NCBI RefSeq assembly: GCF_030068545.1
Contig: NZ_JASJOR010000002.1
Coordinates: forward strand, 186,001 to 250,000
DNA length: 64,000 bases
Direction of reading: 5' to 3'
Source of the DNA: Xanthocytophaga flava
GTDB lineage: Bacteria > Bacteroidota > Bacteroidia > Cytophagales > 172606-1
The number at the start of each line of letters is the position of its first letter. Position 1 is the stretch's first letter. Below are positions 17,771-27,840 of this stretch, one piece after another. The notes under the pieces are model-generated. The model did no database searches. It was not told the DNA's origin and was given only the letters and a program-made list of their open reading frames with translations. Both the position numbers and the translations under genes were made by a program.

Positions 17771-18226
17771 TCATCCTTCGCCCACAAAATTTTCAATATC
17801 AAAAAATACAGTAAATGTAATTTTGGATGCCCGACCAACATTCAATGTAATTATCTGCTTCTCAATTCCATACATAGATTCTTGAAAAACATACGGAGAG
17901 ACATCATCGGTTTTCAGATTTCCTTTGGTCACAGACACTGTATCTTTTCCTTTGAGTGATACTATTTCCATATTATATCTCTGACTTGATTTTAAATTGG
18001 GAAATCTGAATTCATACAGGATGTGTCTGTGTGGATCTGCTAGGGAATCATCTTTTATAAATTTTTTGTAGTGAAGTTCAGAGCCACTTTTTACATTTTT
18101 CCAACTCTTGAAAGAGGCAGCATCTCTCCTTTCCATCAGAGAAAAATTAAGCTGTGTTTCATTTTGTTCCAATTCCACAAAAGACCAGAAGCTGAACACA
18201 ATAAGAAAACCAATAACCCAACGCAT
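17771..18226 (-). CDS. Small exported protein of unknown function
   Basis: This 151-residue protein has an N-terminal hydrophobic segment (MRWVIGFLIVFSFWSFV) that is either a signal peptide or a membrane anchor. The rest is rich in alternating strands (LYEFRFPNLKSSQRYNMEIV, VSVTKGNLKTDDVSPYVF, ITFTVFFDIENF). No family is recognised. It is a single gene between a lipoprotein and a TlpA-like gene on the same strand. Confidence 0.65.
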   Translation of the reverse strand: MRWVIGFLIVFSFWSFVELEQNETQLNFSLMERRDAASFKSWKNVKSGSELHYKKFIKDDSLADPHRHILYEFRFPNLKSSQRYNMEIVSLKGKDTVSVTKGNLKTDDVSPYVFQESMYGIEKQIITLNVGRASKITFTVFFDIENFVGEG

Positions 18227-18384
18227 ATGAATAGCTTATTTTGGTTGACAAGATAGTATTCATAACAAAGAACTAAAACTATACCAGGTAAATCAGAAGC
18301 ACATAATCACTCAGTAAATCAGTCCAAAAGCGATAAATGGATTCTTGTGCAGTTATGTAAAGAAACAGGTAACTCTGCTCCTAT

Positions 18385-19818
18385 CTAATACTTTGCCAAA
18401 TCACTTTGAAGAAGCAGGAGAAGATCTTGTATTTTTTTCTCGCTGGGCCGTGGGGCATCATACAGAATAACTTTTCCATCCCGATCAATAATCGAATAAT
18501 GAGGCACCGTATTTAGCTTGAAAAATTTTCCCAGAGCAGACGTGCGAGACATAACATAATGTTGGTGATTAGTTAGCTTATGTTTGTCAATGGCCGCCAA
18601 CCATTTAGCCTTGTCATGGTCAATGGATACAAAAACAAAAGCTGTCAGAGGCTCACTTTCTGTATCTCCGATTACGGACTGTGTCAAGTCTGGGTAATAT
18701 TTCATTTCTGCCCTACAAGGTCCACACCAGCTTGCCCAGCAATCGGTATACATCAGTTTCCCTTTGTTTTTCACCAGAATCTCTTTCCAGGAAATCTGTT
18801 TACCGCTTGGGTCAGTTAATGTTGTATTTAGTTCTTCCGGACTGAAGTGATAATTATTGATTTGAAACAATCTATCCAAGTAGGTTATATAGTCTTTATC
18901 CTGGGCTACATTTTTAAACTGAGTCAGATACACATCGAAGTTTTTTACCTTCTGATTATGATAGGTCTTCAACAGCCTGAATTGTAGAAACTCCCGGGTT
19001 TTGCCTTTAAAAACCTTCTGAGCAGTGTCCCATTGTGCTTTGAATTCTTCCTTTTTACCCAGCGATTCTCTACAAAGAAACTGGTTATAATTAAATACTA
19101 CCTGATCCTGATAATGTAAAAAGCCGTACTCATCCACCATTGATATAACCTCTGAACGTAAACGCTTTATTCTCGCCAGATAACTCTCAGGTAATTTTTC
19201 ATATGGTATTTTACCTTCAGTTACAACCGAAAATAAATCTGCCAGATATCCTTGTGTAATCTGCTTCCGAACACAAAACACAAAATCTTTTCCTGCCTCA
19301 CAGCTATCCGAAAGCTGCTGTAAACGTTGTAACTGTTCCTGATATCGGTTTTCGAAATAGGTTCCTACCTGCTCAAAATCACTCACACTATTCCATTCAT
19401 TCCCCAAGGAATTTCTAAAAACGAGGCGATTGTTCTTGTTTAATTTCTGCATTATTTCCATTTCGCAGGCAGGAAGCCCCTTAACAACAACAGTGTTCCT
19501 GGACTCTTGTATGGTGATGGTTTGGTTAGGTCTGATATAGACAGGAATCTGCGCCTGTACAGCAGCTACTAGCAGAATAGAGGGTTTAAACCCGCGATAA
19601 GTCATTTTAGATTGATCTTCTTTCAGATGCATGGCATAATTCTCGCCATATTTATCCCAAAAGCTAGCAATATGATAAAATTCCGGATAGGCACTTCCAG
19701 GGTTTTCAGACTTAACAACTATAGAATCAGTCTGTTGACCTGCAACATGATACCATTTGCCCACAAACAGAATAAGAAGGCACACATTCATCCATTTCTT
19801 TTTCGATAGTAGATACAT
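18385..19818 (-). CDS. TlpA-like thioredoxin-fold protein
   Basis: This protein of about 477 residues has a signal-like N terminus (MYLLSKKKWMNVCLLILFVG), a long helical middle, and a C-terminal thioredoxin domain of the TlpA/ResA class. The active site is CWASWCGPC (W-C-x-x-C), followed by a strand FVFVSIDHDKAKWLAAID and the cis-proline region NTVPHYSIIDRDGKVILY. The family reduces or isomerises disulfides outside the cytoplasm. The N-terminal region of over 300 residues is typical of Bacteroidota versions in which it is a DUF4369-like or helical module. The start at 19818 is preferred over 19833. The partner is unknown. Confidence 0.88.
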   Translation of the reverse strand: MYLLSKKKWMNVCLLILFVGKWYHVAGQQTDSIVVKSENPGSAYPEFYHIASFWDKYGENYAMHLKEDQSKMTYRGFKPSILLVAAVQAQIPVYIRPNQTITIQESRNTVVVKGLPACEMEIMQKLNKNNRLVFRNSLGNEWNSVSDFEQVGTYFENRYQEQLQRLQQLSDSCEAGKDFVFCVRKQITQGYLADLFSVVTEGKIPYEKLPESYLARIKRLRSEVISMVDEYGFLHYQDQVVFNYNQFLCRESLGKKEEFKAQWDTAQKVFKGKTREFLQFRLLKTYHNQKVKNFDVYLTQFKNVAQDKDYITYLDRLFQINNYHFSPEELNTTLTDPSGKQISWKEILVKNKGKLMYTDCWASWCGPCRAEMKYYPDLTQSVIGDTESEPLTAFVFVSIDHDKAKWLAAIDKHKLTNHQHYVMSRTSALGKFFKLNTVPHYSIIDRDGKVILYDAPRPSEKKIQDLLLLLQSDLAKY

Positions 19819-20156
19819 GTTGAAGAAGGTCAATAGTAGTACACTAAGTGTATTACCTGGTTATCACTTTATAGAGAACACTAATAGCACGAGAAAATGG
19901 TCAGTAATAATGAATGAGATTAAAATACTATACTGGATGCGATTTTATGATTGATCTACATTAACCTTACAGGCCAAAAATACTTATACTTTAAAAATGT
20001 ATTCATAGCAAACTTCTGAAGCCATATCAGCGTAAACTATTTTACACAGTAATATACATTAAAAAACCTCATTTAAAGAAAATAAATTTGACATTTTTAA
20101 CAAATTGGCGTATAAGACGTATTCTTCAACAAAAAACTATATCTATTTAGTAAAAG
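19819..20156. other. Divergent intergenic region
   Basis: AT-rich stretch between the TlpA-like gene (minus) and a membrane-anchored protein gene (plus). It must hold both promoters. No further structure was seen. Confidence 0.4.
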
Positions 20157-21155
20157 ATGGCTATACATAGTATCTTATTGATTTCAGGGATATTGACACT
20201 AGTTGACACAATTAACAGGCTTAGTAAAACCAGACATCGGGCACTACATTATATACTATTTGTAGTAATAACAGGGCTAGTTGTTCTGGCGAACGAAATA
20301 GCAAAAGCTGAAATGCCGCAAGACTCCAAATCAGAGAATAGAACGAATGTGAATAATTCCGAATCCAAAAGACAAAACATCCAAAACATATCGTATAAAT
20401 ATCAACAAATCAGTATACACTCAGAGAGGCTAATTGACTCTAGTTTCTTGTCGAAGCTTACAAGAATTGGAGATTTCGAATTGAAAGGATACAAGATTTT
20501 TCAAGTTGTAAAAGGTCACTCATCTATCAAAGAAACTGATAATACATTGTTAATAGTGATGGATGAAAGGTTACATGGCCTCAATGGAACTCTCACTTAT
20601 TATGCCTATGGCAAAGGGGTTACCGTTCCTGGCTTTACATCAGACTCAACAATGGAACAGACATACAACCTTAAAAAAGCTCAACTTCTTGTTGTGGACA
20701 ATCATTTGCGTATTGTATATCGTGAACAATTGGATGCAACTACTGCCAGGGTCGACAAAGTCTTCTTGTATGGTGATGCAAACAAGCCAACGTTCGTTTT
20801 AACAAAAGATGATTCTCAAGGCTCAGGATCATACAATGGTCCCGTTTCTTTTTTCCTGGAGATGGATAAAAAAGGGATACACTATATATTCGACAAAGGT
20901 GGATTTATGACAAGCCTGAAAAGAGGATGGTGTATTTCACATAGAACCACTCCAAAGGAAATACTCTATCAGCAAACAAATCCCAATTCCAGTAACCCAA
21001 CAGAGGAAGACAAGAAGTTTGTTGTTTCCTACATCCGGTGGCATTATACAAATGGCCAATGGGTAAAGTCAAAAAAGGAAGAATATGGATTCTGGGAAAA
21101 TTGGGAACAGGATACAGGTGTCGATATTGATGAGTTTTATTCCAAGTTTAGATAA
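20157..21155 (+). CDS. Membrane-anchored protein of unknown function
   Basis: This 332-residue protein begins with two possible hydrophobic segments (MAIHSILLISGILTLVD and LHYILFVVITGLVVLANEIA), followed by a hydrophilic linker and a soluble domain of about 240 residues with mixed strands and turns (DGEF-like FELKGYKIFQVVKG, NTLLIVMDERLHGLNG, VVDNHLRIVYREQLD). The C-terminal end is WENWEQDTGVDIDEFYSKF. No family is recognised. It is followed by the repeat cluster at 21245-21591, so it stands alone. Confidence 0.65.
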   Translation: MAIHSILLISGILTLVDTINRLSKTRHRALHYILFVVITGLVVLANEIAKAEMPQDSKSENRTNVNNSESKRQNIQNISYKYQQISIHSERLIDSSFLSKLTRIGDFELKGYKIFQVVKGHSSIKETDNTLLIVMDERLHGLNGTLTYYAYGKGVTVPGFTSDSTMEQTYNLKKAQLLVVDNHLRIVYREQLDATTARVDKVFLYGDANKPTFVLTKDDSQGSGSYNGPVSFFLEMDKKGIHYIFDKGGFMTSLKRGWCISHRTTPKEILYQQTNPNSSNPTEEDKKFVVSYIRWHYTNGQWVKSKKEEYGFWENWEQDTGVDIDEFYSKFR

Positions 21156-21244
21156 ACGTTGCAGGAACTCATACAAATTTATCAAAGCTCTTGTTCCAGA
21201 GCAAACACCTTACCTCCCACAACGCTTCGCTTCTGTTTTTTTGA

Positions 21245-21591
21245 AGTGAACAGAATACCAGTCTTTGACAATCGTGACTGGAAATATAGTCATTCTGTAA
21301 AGTGAACAGAGTTCAGATATTTTTTCAAAGTGACCATACTTCCAGTCAAACTAAAAAGCGACTGGAAGTATGGTCAAAACAAAAAGTGAACAGAGTTCCG
21401 GTCATTTTCAAAAGTGAACAGAATACCAGTCAAAAGTAAAAATGATTCGAAGTATGGTCACTTCATTTGCTGAACAGTTTTCCAGTCACTCGGCCATCAA
21501 TTACCATTTTGACCATAGTTCGGATATTGTTGTCATATGACCTGAATTCCAGTCACCATTTGGATTACTCCAGTCACCATTTGGATTACTC
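21245..21591. repeat. Cluster of a degenerate ~20-bp repeat with palindromic and tandem copies
   Basis: At least six copies of AGTGAACAGA(A/G)TNCCAGTCA or its variant AGTGACCATACTTCCAGTCA are packed in about 350 bases: 21245, 21301, 21329, 21385, 21413 and 21471. There is a perfect 17-bp inverted pair (21331-21347 with 21360-21376), a second inverted variant near 21450, and an exact 21-base tandem duplicate starting CAGTCACCATTTGG (21550-21570 and 21571-21591). The cluster fills the gap between a membrane-protein gene and the end of a cupin gene. Its function is unknown; see findings. Confidence 0.75.
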
Positions 21592-21601
21592 CAGACACTG
21601 A

Positions 21602-21997
21602 TTACTTACGGTACTGTTCATCTGTTACTTTCTCCATCCAGTCAACAACTTTGCCGTTTAGATTTTCCTGTATGGCTATATGAGTCATTCCGTTGGTTGG
21701 AGTAGCTCCATGCCAGTGCTTTTCGTTCGCCTCAAACCATACGATATCGCCCGGATGGACTTCCTCAACAGGCCCACCCTCCTTTTGTATCCAGCCACAA
21801 CCTGCTGTAATAATCAACGTTTGTCCCAGAGGATGTGTATGCCAGGCTGTTCTTGCTCCCGGCTCGAATGTAACGCTGGCGGCAGCTGCACGTCGGGCCT
21901 CATTGGGATCAAACAATGGATCTATACGTACAGCTCCACTAAACCAATCTTCCGGTCCTTTAGCAGAAGGTTTTGAACCAATTCGTGTTATTTGCAT
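21602..21997 (-). CDS. Cupin domain protein
   Basis: This 131-residue protein is a single small beta-barrel of the cupin superfamily. Metal-ligand motif 1 is AWHTHPLGQTLIITAGCGW and motif 2 is HPGDIVWFEANEKHWHG, so His54, His56, Gln60 and His94-like ligands are in place. The sequence is close to the (R)-mandelonitrile-lyase-like/carboxymuconolactone-associated cupins found next to reductases. It lies 85 bases downstream of, and on the same strand as, an aldo/keto reductase, so the two may be co-transcribed and act on the same carbonyl compound. The substrate is not known. Confidence 0.9.
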   Translation of the reverse strand: MQITRIGSKPSAKGPEDWFSGAVRIDPLFDPNEARRAAAASVTFEPGARTAWHTHPLGQTLIITAGCGWIQKEGGPVEEVHPGDIVWFEANEKHWHGATPTNGMTHIAIQENLNGKVVDWMEKVTDEQYRK

Positions 21998-22081
21998 GCT
22001 ATTCTGATTTAACTATCCTGTGTAATTGAACGTATGTATCTGTACGATTAAGCGAAACGGGATCAAATAGAAAGATCTGCT

Positions 22082-22942
22082 TTACTTCTTCTTAAATACA
22101 GGAAATTTGCTGGACTCTCCATAATGCTCAATCTGTTCCATATTTTTTAAGAACTCCATATCCTCTTCAGAGATAACAAAGTCTACCTCTGCATTGGCTT
22201 TCATACGCTCCGGATTGGAAGTTTTAGGAAGTGGAAGCAGATCAAGCTGCAGATCGTAACGAATACCTAACTGAGGTACCGAAACATTGTACTTTTCTGC
22301 TATGGCAGCTATTTTGGGATTCTTTACCAATTCGCCATGTCCAATTGGTGAATATGCCTCTACAAGAATGCCTTTATCCTGACAGTATTGAATCAGTTCT
22401 TTGGGTGTATTGCTAATATGTGCTAAAATCTGATTTATCATTGGTTTGACAGAACAGGACTCAACTATGTTATCAATATCCGCTTTTTCGAAATTTGAAA
22501 GGCCAATGGCACGAAGCTTTCCAGCTTTATACGCTTCTTCCAGTGCTTTCCATACCTGACGATTTCCGTCAAAGTAAGGATCACTTCCGTGAAATTTAGG
22601 CCAGGGTTTTGGACTGTGAATAATCATCATATCAATATACTCAAGCCCTAATCTGCTAAGGGAGGCATCAATAGATGCAACAGCCTCATTGAATGACTTT
22701 ATTTCCGCAGCAAGCTTGGTAGTCACAAAAATCTCCTCTCTCTTTACCCCACAGGTTTTAATGCCTTCTCCAACTCCCCTTTCGTTCTGGTATGCCTGTG
22801 CTGTATCAATATGACGATAGCCTATCTGTACAGCATCTTTTACTGCCTGTACAACTGCTTCATTGTTTATCAACCAGGTTCCCAAACCTAGTTTGGGGAT
22901 CTGAACGCCATTGTATAGTGTATAGGTTTCCTGTAAAATCAT
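22082..22942 (-). CDS. Aldo/keto reductase (AKR5-like)
   Basis: This 286-residue NADPH-dependent carbonyl reductase is of the 2,5-diketo-gluconate-reductase-like group. The tetrad is Asp46 and Tyr51 (RHIDTAQAYQNE), Lys76 (VTTKL) and His109 (DMMIIHSPKPW). PLPKTSNPERMKANAEVDF near the C terminus is the NADPH 2'-phosphate-binding loop. The cupin gene follows 85 bases downstream on the same strand. It is only distantly related to the reductase at 7087-8082 and lacks the paired upstream repeat. Confidence 0.93.
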   Translation of the reverse strand: MILQETYTLYNGVQIPKLGLGTWLINNEAVVQAVKDAVQIGYRHIDTAQAYQNERGVGEGIKTCGVKREEIFVTTKLAAEIKSFNEAVASIDASLSRLGLEYIDMMIIHSPKPWPKFHGSDPYFDGNRQVWKALEEAYKAGKLRAIGLSNFEKADIDNIVESCSVKPMINQILAHISNTPKELIQYCQDKGILVEAYSPIGHGELVKNPKIAAIAEKYNVSVPQLGIRYDLQLDLLPLPKTSNPERMKANAEVDFVISEEDMEFLKNMEQIEHYGESSKFPVFKKK

Positions 22943-23348
22943 AGGTATTACTTCCTTTGTTTTATATGTTCAACTTACTTGAAATCAAATACTATAGTGT
23001 ACTCATATGGCAGTTCAGTAATACTATTCTCTTTTGTTTATATCATTTTAACTACCATGCCTAACCAAACACAGGTAATGAATTCGTGCGCAAAGAGGTA
23101 GCCTGTAAATTGCTGAAGTTAACGGTATATTTGTTTTATGTGCAGAATACATGTTAATATCCTATAATCAGTCGTTAAAATAAACGTATCGCAATATTCA
23201 GTTTAATCCTAGTTTTATAATGAATAAACTATTTACTAGATACACTGTTTTGCAAAAGTTCATTTTTTTGTTCTGAACGACTATAAGCGAAAAAAATTCA
23301 GTTAATACTCCTATTGCCAGATAAAAGTTATTGTTAAATGATTTACAT
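22943..23348. other. Divergent intergenic region
   Basis: No supported gene. It holds the promoters of the reductase (minus) and the GH127 gene (plus). One half-site-like GAAATCAAAT at 22981 resembles the AraC motif of the 1-9 kb regulon but has no partner 21 bases away. Confidence 0.4.
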
Positions 23349-26300
23349 ATGAAAATGTACAAAGTATTCTTGTGTGCCACACTCTTTATTACTGTTTTGT
23401 CCCAGAGTTTTAACACTGTGCAGGCCCAAAATGGAGACCAGATACTAGATGGAATAGGGGAAACGGGAATGATTGCACGCTATGTATTTGATGGAGATGC
23501 CAAAGATTGGTCCCGAAATAATCTACATGCCAAAGTTCAAGGTAGTGGAGTCAAATTTGTAAATGACAATCGGTTTGGAAAAGTTTTGTCGCTCTCCGGA
23601 GAGAACAATACGTTTATTACAATTCCTGGAGAAGCATTAACAGATCTGGAATCAATTAGTATCTCAGGGTGGATCTATCTTCGTTCGAACCAGACCGGCC
23701 AACGTTTCTTTGATTTTGGAAAGGATGCTATCCACCATTTTTTTGCAGCTCCTGCTGGCACAACTACCCAGAAAGACTATCAGGCAGTGATAACCACAGA
23801 AAAAGCTACTAAAAGGGGGGCAGTTTCCACAGCTATCGAACAGAATAAGTGGGTTCACCTTGTTGTTGTGATAGATATTCCGTCAAAGTCGATGATCAGT
23901 TATGTAGATAGTAAGCCTGTCAGTGAAGCCAAAGATATCCCACTGGAATTAACAGATGTATTCGGAAAGCAAACAAAAGAAAAACTACTTTATATCGGAA
24001 AATCACTCGTGCCATCAGATCCTTATCTGAATGCTCTAATACACGATTTTCGTATCTATCGTGTCCCATTGACCAACAAACAGGTTGCCGACATTTATCG
24101 CAATGCACAAAAAGGACTCAATGTAGGTTCGGTAAATACGACGGCTAAGAAAGAAGATGACCTTCCACATTTTTCTCCAACAGAAGCCCAATTGTATACC
24201 GCCTATTTAACTCAGGTGGCTGATGTAAAAGTAGAAACAGAAACAGGAAATCTGCCAAGATTACCAAGTCATGTACCAGGAACGTACAAGAATAACCAAA
24301 AAGGTCCGGATGTACGTGTTATGTGGCCTGCTCCTATCGACAATACGGCAGTTAGTAAGCCTGGAACCTATACTGTGACTGGACATGTAGCAGGGACAAA
24401 TTTTCAGCCGAAAGCATTTGTAACCATAAAAGATCCTGGCAAGTCTGCCACACCAGCTTTAAAACTGGAAACTTTTGATCTGGCCCAGGTTTCTCTAAAA
24501 GATGATCCTGCCGGACACGAAACAAAGTTTCTCGAAAATCGCGATAAATTTATACAAACACTCGCCAAGACAGATCCTAACTCCTTTCTCTATATGTTTC
24601 GCCATGCGTTTGGTCAGAAACAACCCGAAGGAGCCACACCTTTGGGAGTATGGGATAGCCAGGATACCAAACTAAGAGGACATGCTACAGGGCATTACCT
24701 TACAGCCATTGCACAAGCGTATGCAGGCACAGGATATGACAAGGCTCTTCAGGCCAATTTCTCCCAAAAGATGGAGTATATGGTAAACACCCTGTACGAT
24801 TTAGCCCAACTATCCGGCAAGGCAAAACAAGCAGGTGGCGCACAGGTTTCAGATCCGACAGCAGTACCTTATGGACCGGGAAAATCAACCTACGACTCGG
24901 ATCTTAGCGATGAAGGTATTCGTACCGATTACTGGAACTGGGGAAAAGGATTCATAAGTGCGTATCCTCCGGATCAATTTATTATGTTGGAAAAAGGAGC
25001 CAAGTATGGCGGACAGAAAACCCAGATTTGGGCACCATACTATACCTTGCATAAAATTCTGGCAGGTTTACTGGATGTATATGAAGTGAGCCATAATAAA
25101 AAAGCACTTGAAACAGCTATGGGCATGGGAAATTGGGTATATGCCCGCCTGAGCCAGGTGCCCACAGATACACTCATAAAAATGTGGAATACCTACATTG
25201 CCGGTGAGTTTGGAGGCATGAATGAAGTAATGGCCCGCATGTACCGGATTACAGGTAAGCAGGAGTATCTGAAAACAGCACAACTATTTGATAATATCCG
25301 GGTGTTCTTTGGTGATGCAAATCATTCACATGGACTGGCTAAAAATGTAGATATGTTTCGTGGATTGCACGCCAATCAACATGTACCTCAGATTGTAGGA
25401 AGTATTGAAATGTATCGGGTTTCTCAAGATCCTGATTATTACAAGATAGCCGATAACTTCTGGTATAAAGCAGTTAATGATTATATGTATAGCATTGGAG
25501 GCATTGCCGGTGCCCGTAATCCTGCCAATGCCGAATGTTTCATTAGTCAGCCGGGCACACTGTATGAAAACGGATTCTCATCTGAAGGACAAAACGAAAC
25601 CTGTGCTACCTACAACATGTTAAAACTGACCAGCAACCTGTTTCTGTTTGACCAGCGGGGAGAGCTTATGGATTATTACGAACGTGCATTGTATAACCAT
25701 ATACTTGCTTCGGTAGATAAAGATAGCCCTGCCAATACATACCACGTACCACTCAGACCAGGATCTGTCAAACAATTTAGTAATGCACATATGACAGGTT
25801 TTACCTGTTGCAATGGTACAGCCCTAGAGAGTAGTACTAAATTACAAAATTCAATCTACTTTAAAAGCAAAGACAACCAGGCACTTTATATCAACCTATA
25901 CATCCCGTCAACACTGAAGTGGAAAGAACGCAATATAACAGTGGATCAATCAACGAATTTTCCAAAGGAAGACAATACTCGTCTGACTATTAAGGGTAGT
26001 GGAAAGTTTGATATCAATGTGCGTGTGCCAGGCTGGGCTACCAAAGGTTTTAATGTAAAAATTAATGGCAAAGAGCAAAAACTTCAGACTAAGCCTGGCA
26101 GCTATCTGACAATAAGCCGTACATGGAAAGATGGTGATACAATAGAACTACAAATGCCTTTTCAGTTTCATCTGGACCCGGTTATGGATCAGCAGAATAT
26201 AGCGAGCTTGTTTTATGGACCTATATTGCTGGCAGCTCAGGAGCCCGAAGCAAGAAAGGACTGGCACAAAATAACCCTGGATGCTGAAGATCTAAGCAAG

Positions 26301-26414
26301 TCCATACAAGGTGATCCCAAGCAGTTAGAATTTACTATTAATGGAGTAGTGTTTAAACCCTTTTATGAAACCTATGGACGTCATTCGGTTTACCTGGATG
26401 TGACCTTAAAATAG
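23349..26414 (+). CDS. GH127-family glycoside hydrolase with LamG domain (beta-L-arabinofuranosidase type)
   Basis: This 1021-residue secreted enzyme starts with a Sec signal ending at VQAQ. Residues ~35-240 form a LamG/concanavalin-like domain (GMIARYVFDGDAKDWSRNN, ISISGWIYLRSNQT, ALIHDFRIYR); residues ~285-345 form an Ig-like domain (PGTYTVTGHVAGT); then comes a GH127 (DUF1680) catalytic domain. The zinc-cysteine site of the family is intact: Glu750-x-Cys752 in GQNETCATYN and Cys820-Cys821 in GFTCCNGTALESS, as in the beta-L-arabinofuranosidase HypBA1. The start at 23349 is chosen because it gives a normal signal peptide. It would release arabinose from plant glycans or glycoproteins. No SusCD pair is nearby. 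Confidence 0.92.
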   Translation: MKMYKVFLCATLFITVLSQSFNTVQAQNGDQILDGIGETGMIARYVFDGDAKDWSRNNLHAKVQGSGVKFVNDNRFGKVLSLSGENNTFITIPGEALTDLESISISGWIYLRSNQTGQRFFDFGKDAIHHFFAAPAGTTTQKDYQAVITTEKATKRGAVSTAIEQNKWVHLVVVIDIPSKSMISYVDSKPVSEAKDIPLELTDVFGKQTKEKLLYIGKSLVPSDPYLNALIHDFRIYRVPLTNKQVADIYRNAQKGLNVGSVNTTAKKEDDLPHFSPTEAQLYTAYLTQVADVKVETETGNLPRLPSHVPGTYKNNQKGPDVRVMWPAPIDNTAVSKPGTYTVTGHVAGTNFQPKAFVTIKDPGKSATPALKLETFDLAQVSLKDDPAGHETKFLENRDKFIQTLAKTDPNSFLYMFRHAFGQKQPEGATPLGVWDSQDTKLRGHATGHYLTAIAQAYAGTGYDKALQANFSQKMEYMVNTLYDLAQLSGKAKQAGGAQVSDPTAVPYGPGKSTYDSDLSDEGIRTDYWNWGKGFISAYPPDQFIMLEKGAKYGGQKTQIWAPYYTLHKILAGLLDVYEVSHNKKALETAMGMGNWVYARLSQVPTDTLIKMWNTYIAGEFGGMNEVMARMYRITGKQEYLKTAQLFDNIRVFFGDANHSHGLAKNVDMFRGLHANQHVPQIVGSIEMYRVSQDPDYYKIADNFWYKAVNDYMYSIGGIAGARNPANAECFISQPGTLYENGFSSEGQNETCATYNMLKLTSNLFLFDQRGELMDYYERALYNHILASVDKDSPANTYHVPLRPGSVKQFSNAHMTGFTCCNGTALESSTKLQNSIYFKSKDNQALYINLYIPSTLKWKERNITVDQSTNFPKEDNTRLTIKGSGKFDINVRVPGWATKGFNVKINGKEQKLQTKPGSYLTISRTWKDGDTIELQMPFQFHLDPVMDQQNIASLFYGPILLAAQEPEARKDWHKITLDAEDLSKSIQGDPKQLEFTINGVVFKPFYETYGRHSVYLDVTLK

Positions 26415-26450
26415 ATCAAACTGTTGTTTGAAAAAGAGTTACTAAATCCT

Positions 26451-26478
26451 AAAGCCGATCCTTTGAAAGATCGGCTTT
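26451..26478. terminator. Hairpin terminator after the GH127 gene
   Basis: Perfect 10-bp stem AAAGCCGATC/GATCGGCTTT with an 8-base loop, 37 bases after the stop, between convergent genes. Confidence 0.7.
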
Positions 26479-26633
26479 GTCGTTTATCTCTTCCATGTTT
26501 GTTTACAATGCAATTCATAGTCAAAGAGATCACGCTACTTGTTGCTGCATTCAAAAATCCCCAATTGTGGGAGCTAATCAGGTACAAAAAACTGGCAGGA
26601 AACAACAATTCCTTTAAAGTATTCCCGCTCTGG

Positions 26634-27773
26634 TTAAAATGCCTCTGCTATACTCACATAAAACCCATTCGATTTTCGTCCGGCAGCGGCATCCAGGCGA
26701 ATGCTGAAGTTCTCTTTTCGAAGCATTTTCACCCGAATTCCTCCTCCAACAGATCCTTTTAAACCTGTAAAATCCATCTCACCAAGTGTTGCAGCAACTT
26801 TTCCTACACCTCCAAAAACAGCTACCCCGAACCGGGGCCAGATAAAGTAACGCAACTCTCCCTGAATGACCCAGGCATGGTTATCACGAAATCGTCCGGT
26901 ATAATATCCTCTCAGTGTCCGGTTACCTCCTATTTGCGCCATTTGTTTAAAGGGTGTTTGGCCCTCATTGATGTTAACCAGTATCTGTGCTGCCAATGTA
27001 AGTTGTCTCGTAAAAGAATAATATTTACGCAGATCAAGTTTATAGTAATGAAAGCGGGAGTTCCCACCCAGAAAAGAGTTGTAGTATAGATTGGACAACT
27101 CCAGATATCCCCCTCTCGAAGCTGATAATACATTATCCCGACTATCATAAAGTAGTATCAATCCCAAACCCGAGGAAGTACTTCCGTTGAATCCGGTTAC
27201 ATTGCCTTCGTTATATTGGGAATTCGCATCGAAGTGAACGTCAAATACTTTATAGAATTGATATTGCAATCCGGCAAACCATCTTTTATGAATCTTTCGA
27301 AGTACCCTATTATGAAATTGAAGTGTTTTATAATCAATAAATTCTCTATTATGCATCTGATCATTGCGGTAGTTTCCTACACCAAAAAAGTAATCAGGGA
27401 ACTTTGAATACACAAAGCCACCATTAATGATATAATTTTCATTGTGTGTAAAAATGGTATAGGTTGGGTCAATAAGCAGTTGTTTACGCTGAGTATATAC
27501 AATTGAAAAATCAATAGCAGAAACACGTGCAGAAGTATTGACTCTAAATAAAAATAAATTTAGTATACCAAAAGATGTTTTGGTTTCAGGTGTATAATAC
27601 AAGGTAGGCAAGGGTAGAACTTTCATTTTAAATATGTTCGTATCTTTGCCTGCTCCTGTAAGGGTATCTTTAGCAGTCTGAGCATAGGTACCAATGGAAG
27701 CACAGGAGATAAGTACACTAAAAACAAACCCAATAACAGTCCATAGATAGCAGCTATTTGCTATTTTATTCAT
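26634..27773 (-). CDS. Omp85/BamA-type outer-membrane beta-barrel protein
   Basis: This 379-residue protein has a signal peptide (SVLISCASIGTYAQ) and no POTRA repeats. The body is a 16-strand-like barrel of the surface-antigen (D15) family: strands such as TLYYTPETKTSFGILNLFLF, the conserved GGNRTLRGYYTGRFRDN loop (the (V/I)RG(F/Y) lid motif as LRGYY) and the closing strands FSIRLDAAAGRKSNGFYVSIAEAF ending in Phe. Members move proteins or lipids at the outer membrane, but short POTRA-less Bacteroidota proteins have no fixed role. A DUF5686 protein gene lies upstream on the same strand, 68 bases away, and these two families are often neighbours. Confidence 0.88.
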   Translation of the reverse strand: MNKIANSCYLWTVIGFVFSVLISCASIGTYAQTAKDTLTGAGKDTNIFKMKVLPLPTLYYTPETKTSFGILNLFLFRVNTSARVSAIDFSIVYTQRKQLLIDPTYTIFTHNENYIINGGFVYSKFPDYFFGVGNYRNDQMHNREFIDYKTLQFHNRVLRKIHKRWFAGLQYQFYKVFDVHFDANSQYNEGNVTGFNGSTSSGLGLILLYDSRDNVLSASRGGYLELSNLYYNSFLGGNSRFHYYKLDLRKYYSFTRQLTLAAQILVNINEGQTPFKQMAQIGGNRTLRGYYTGRFRDNHAWVIQGELRYFIWPRFGVAVFGGVGKVAATLGEMDFTGLKGSVGGGIRVKMLRKENFSIRLDAAAGRKSNGFYVSIAEAF

Positions 27774-27840
27774 TGTTTTAAATAAGTTCAGGAAGCCTTT
27801 TATTTACATACTATAAGTATAATACAATAGTGCTACTGCT

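Noticed and set aside
21245..21591. CRISPR array
   Set aside because: The repeats are degenerate, occur in both orientations and have irregular spacing; no cas genes are present.
22981..22990. AraC-type half-site before the second aldo/keto reductase
   Set aside because: Only a single GAAATCAAAT; no partner 21 bases away on either side.
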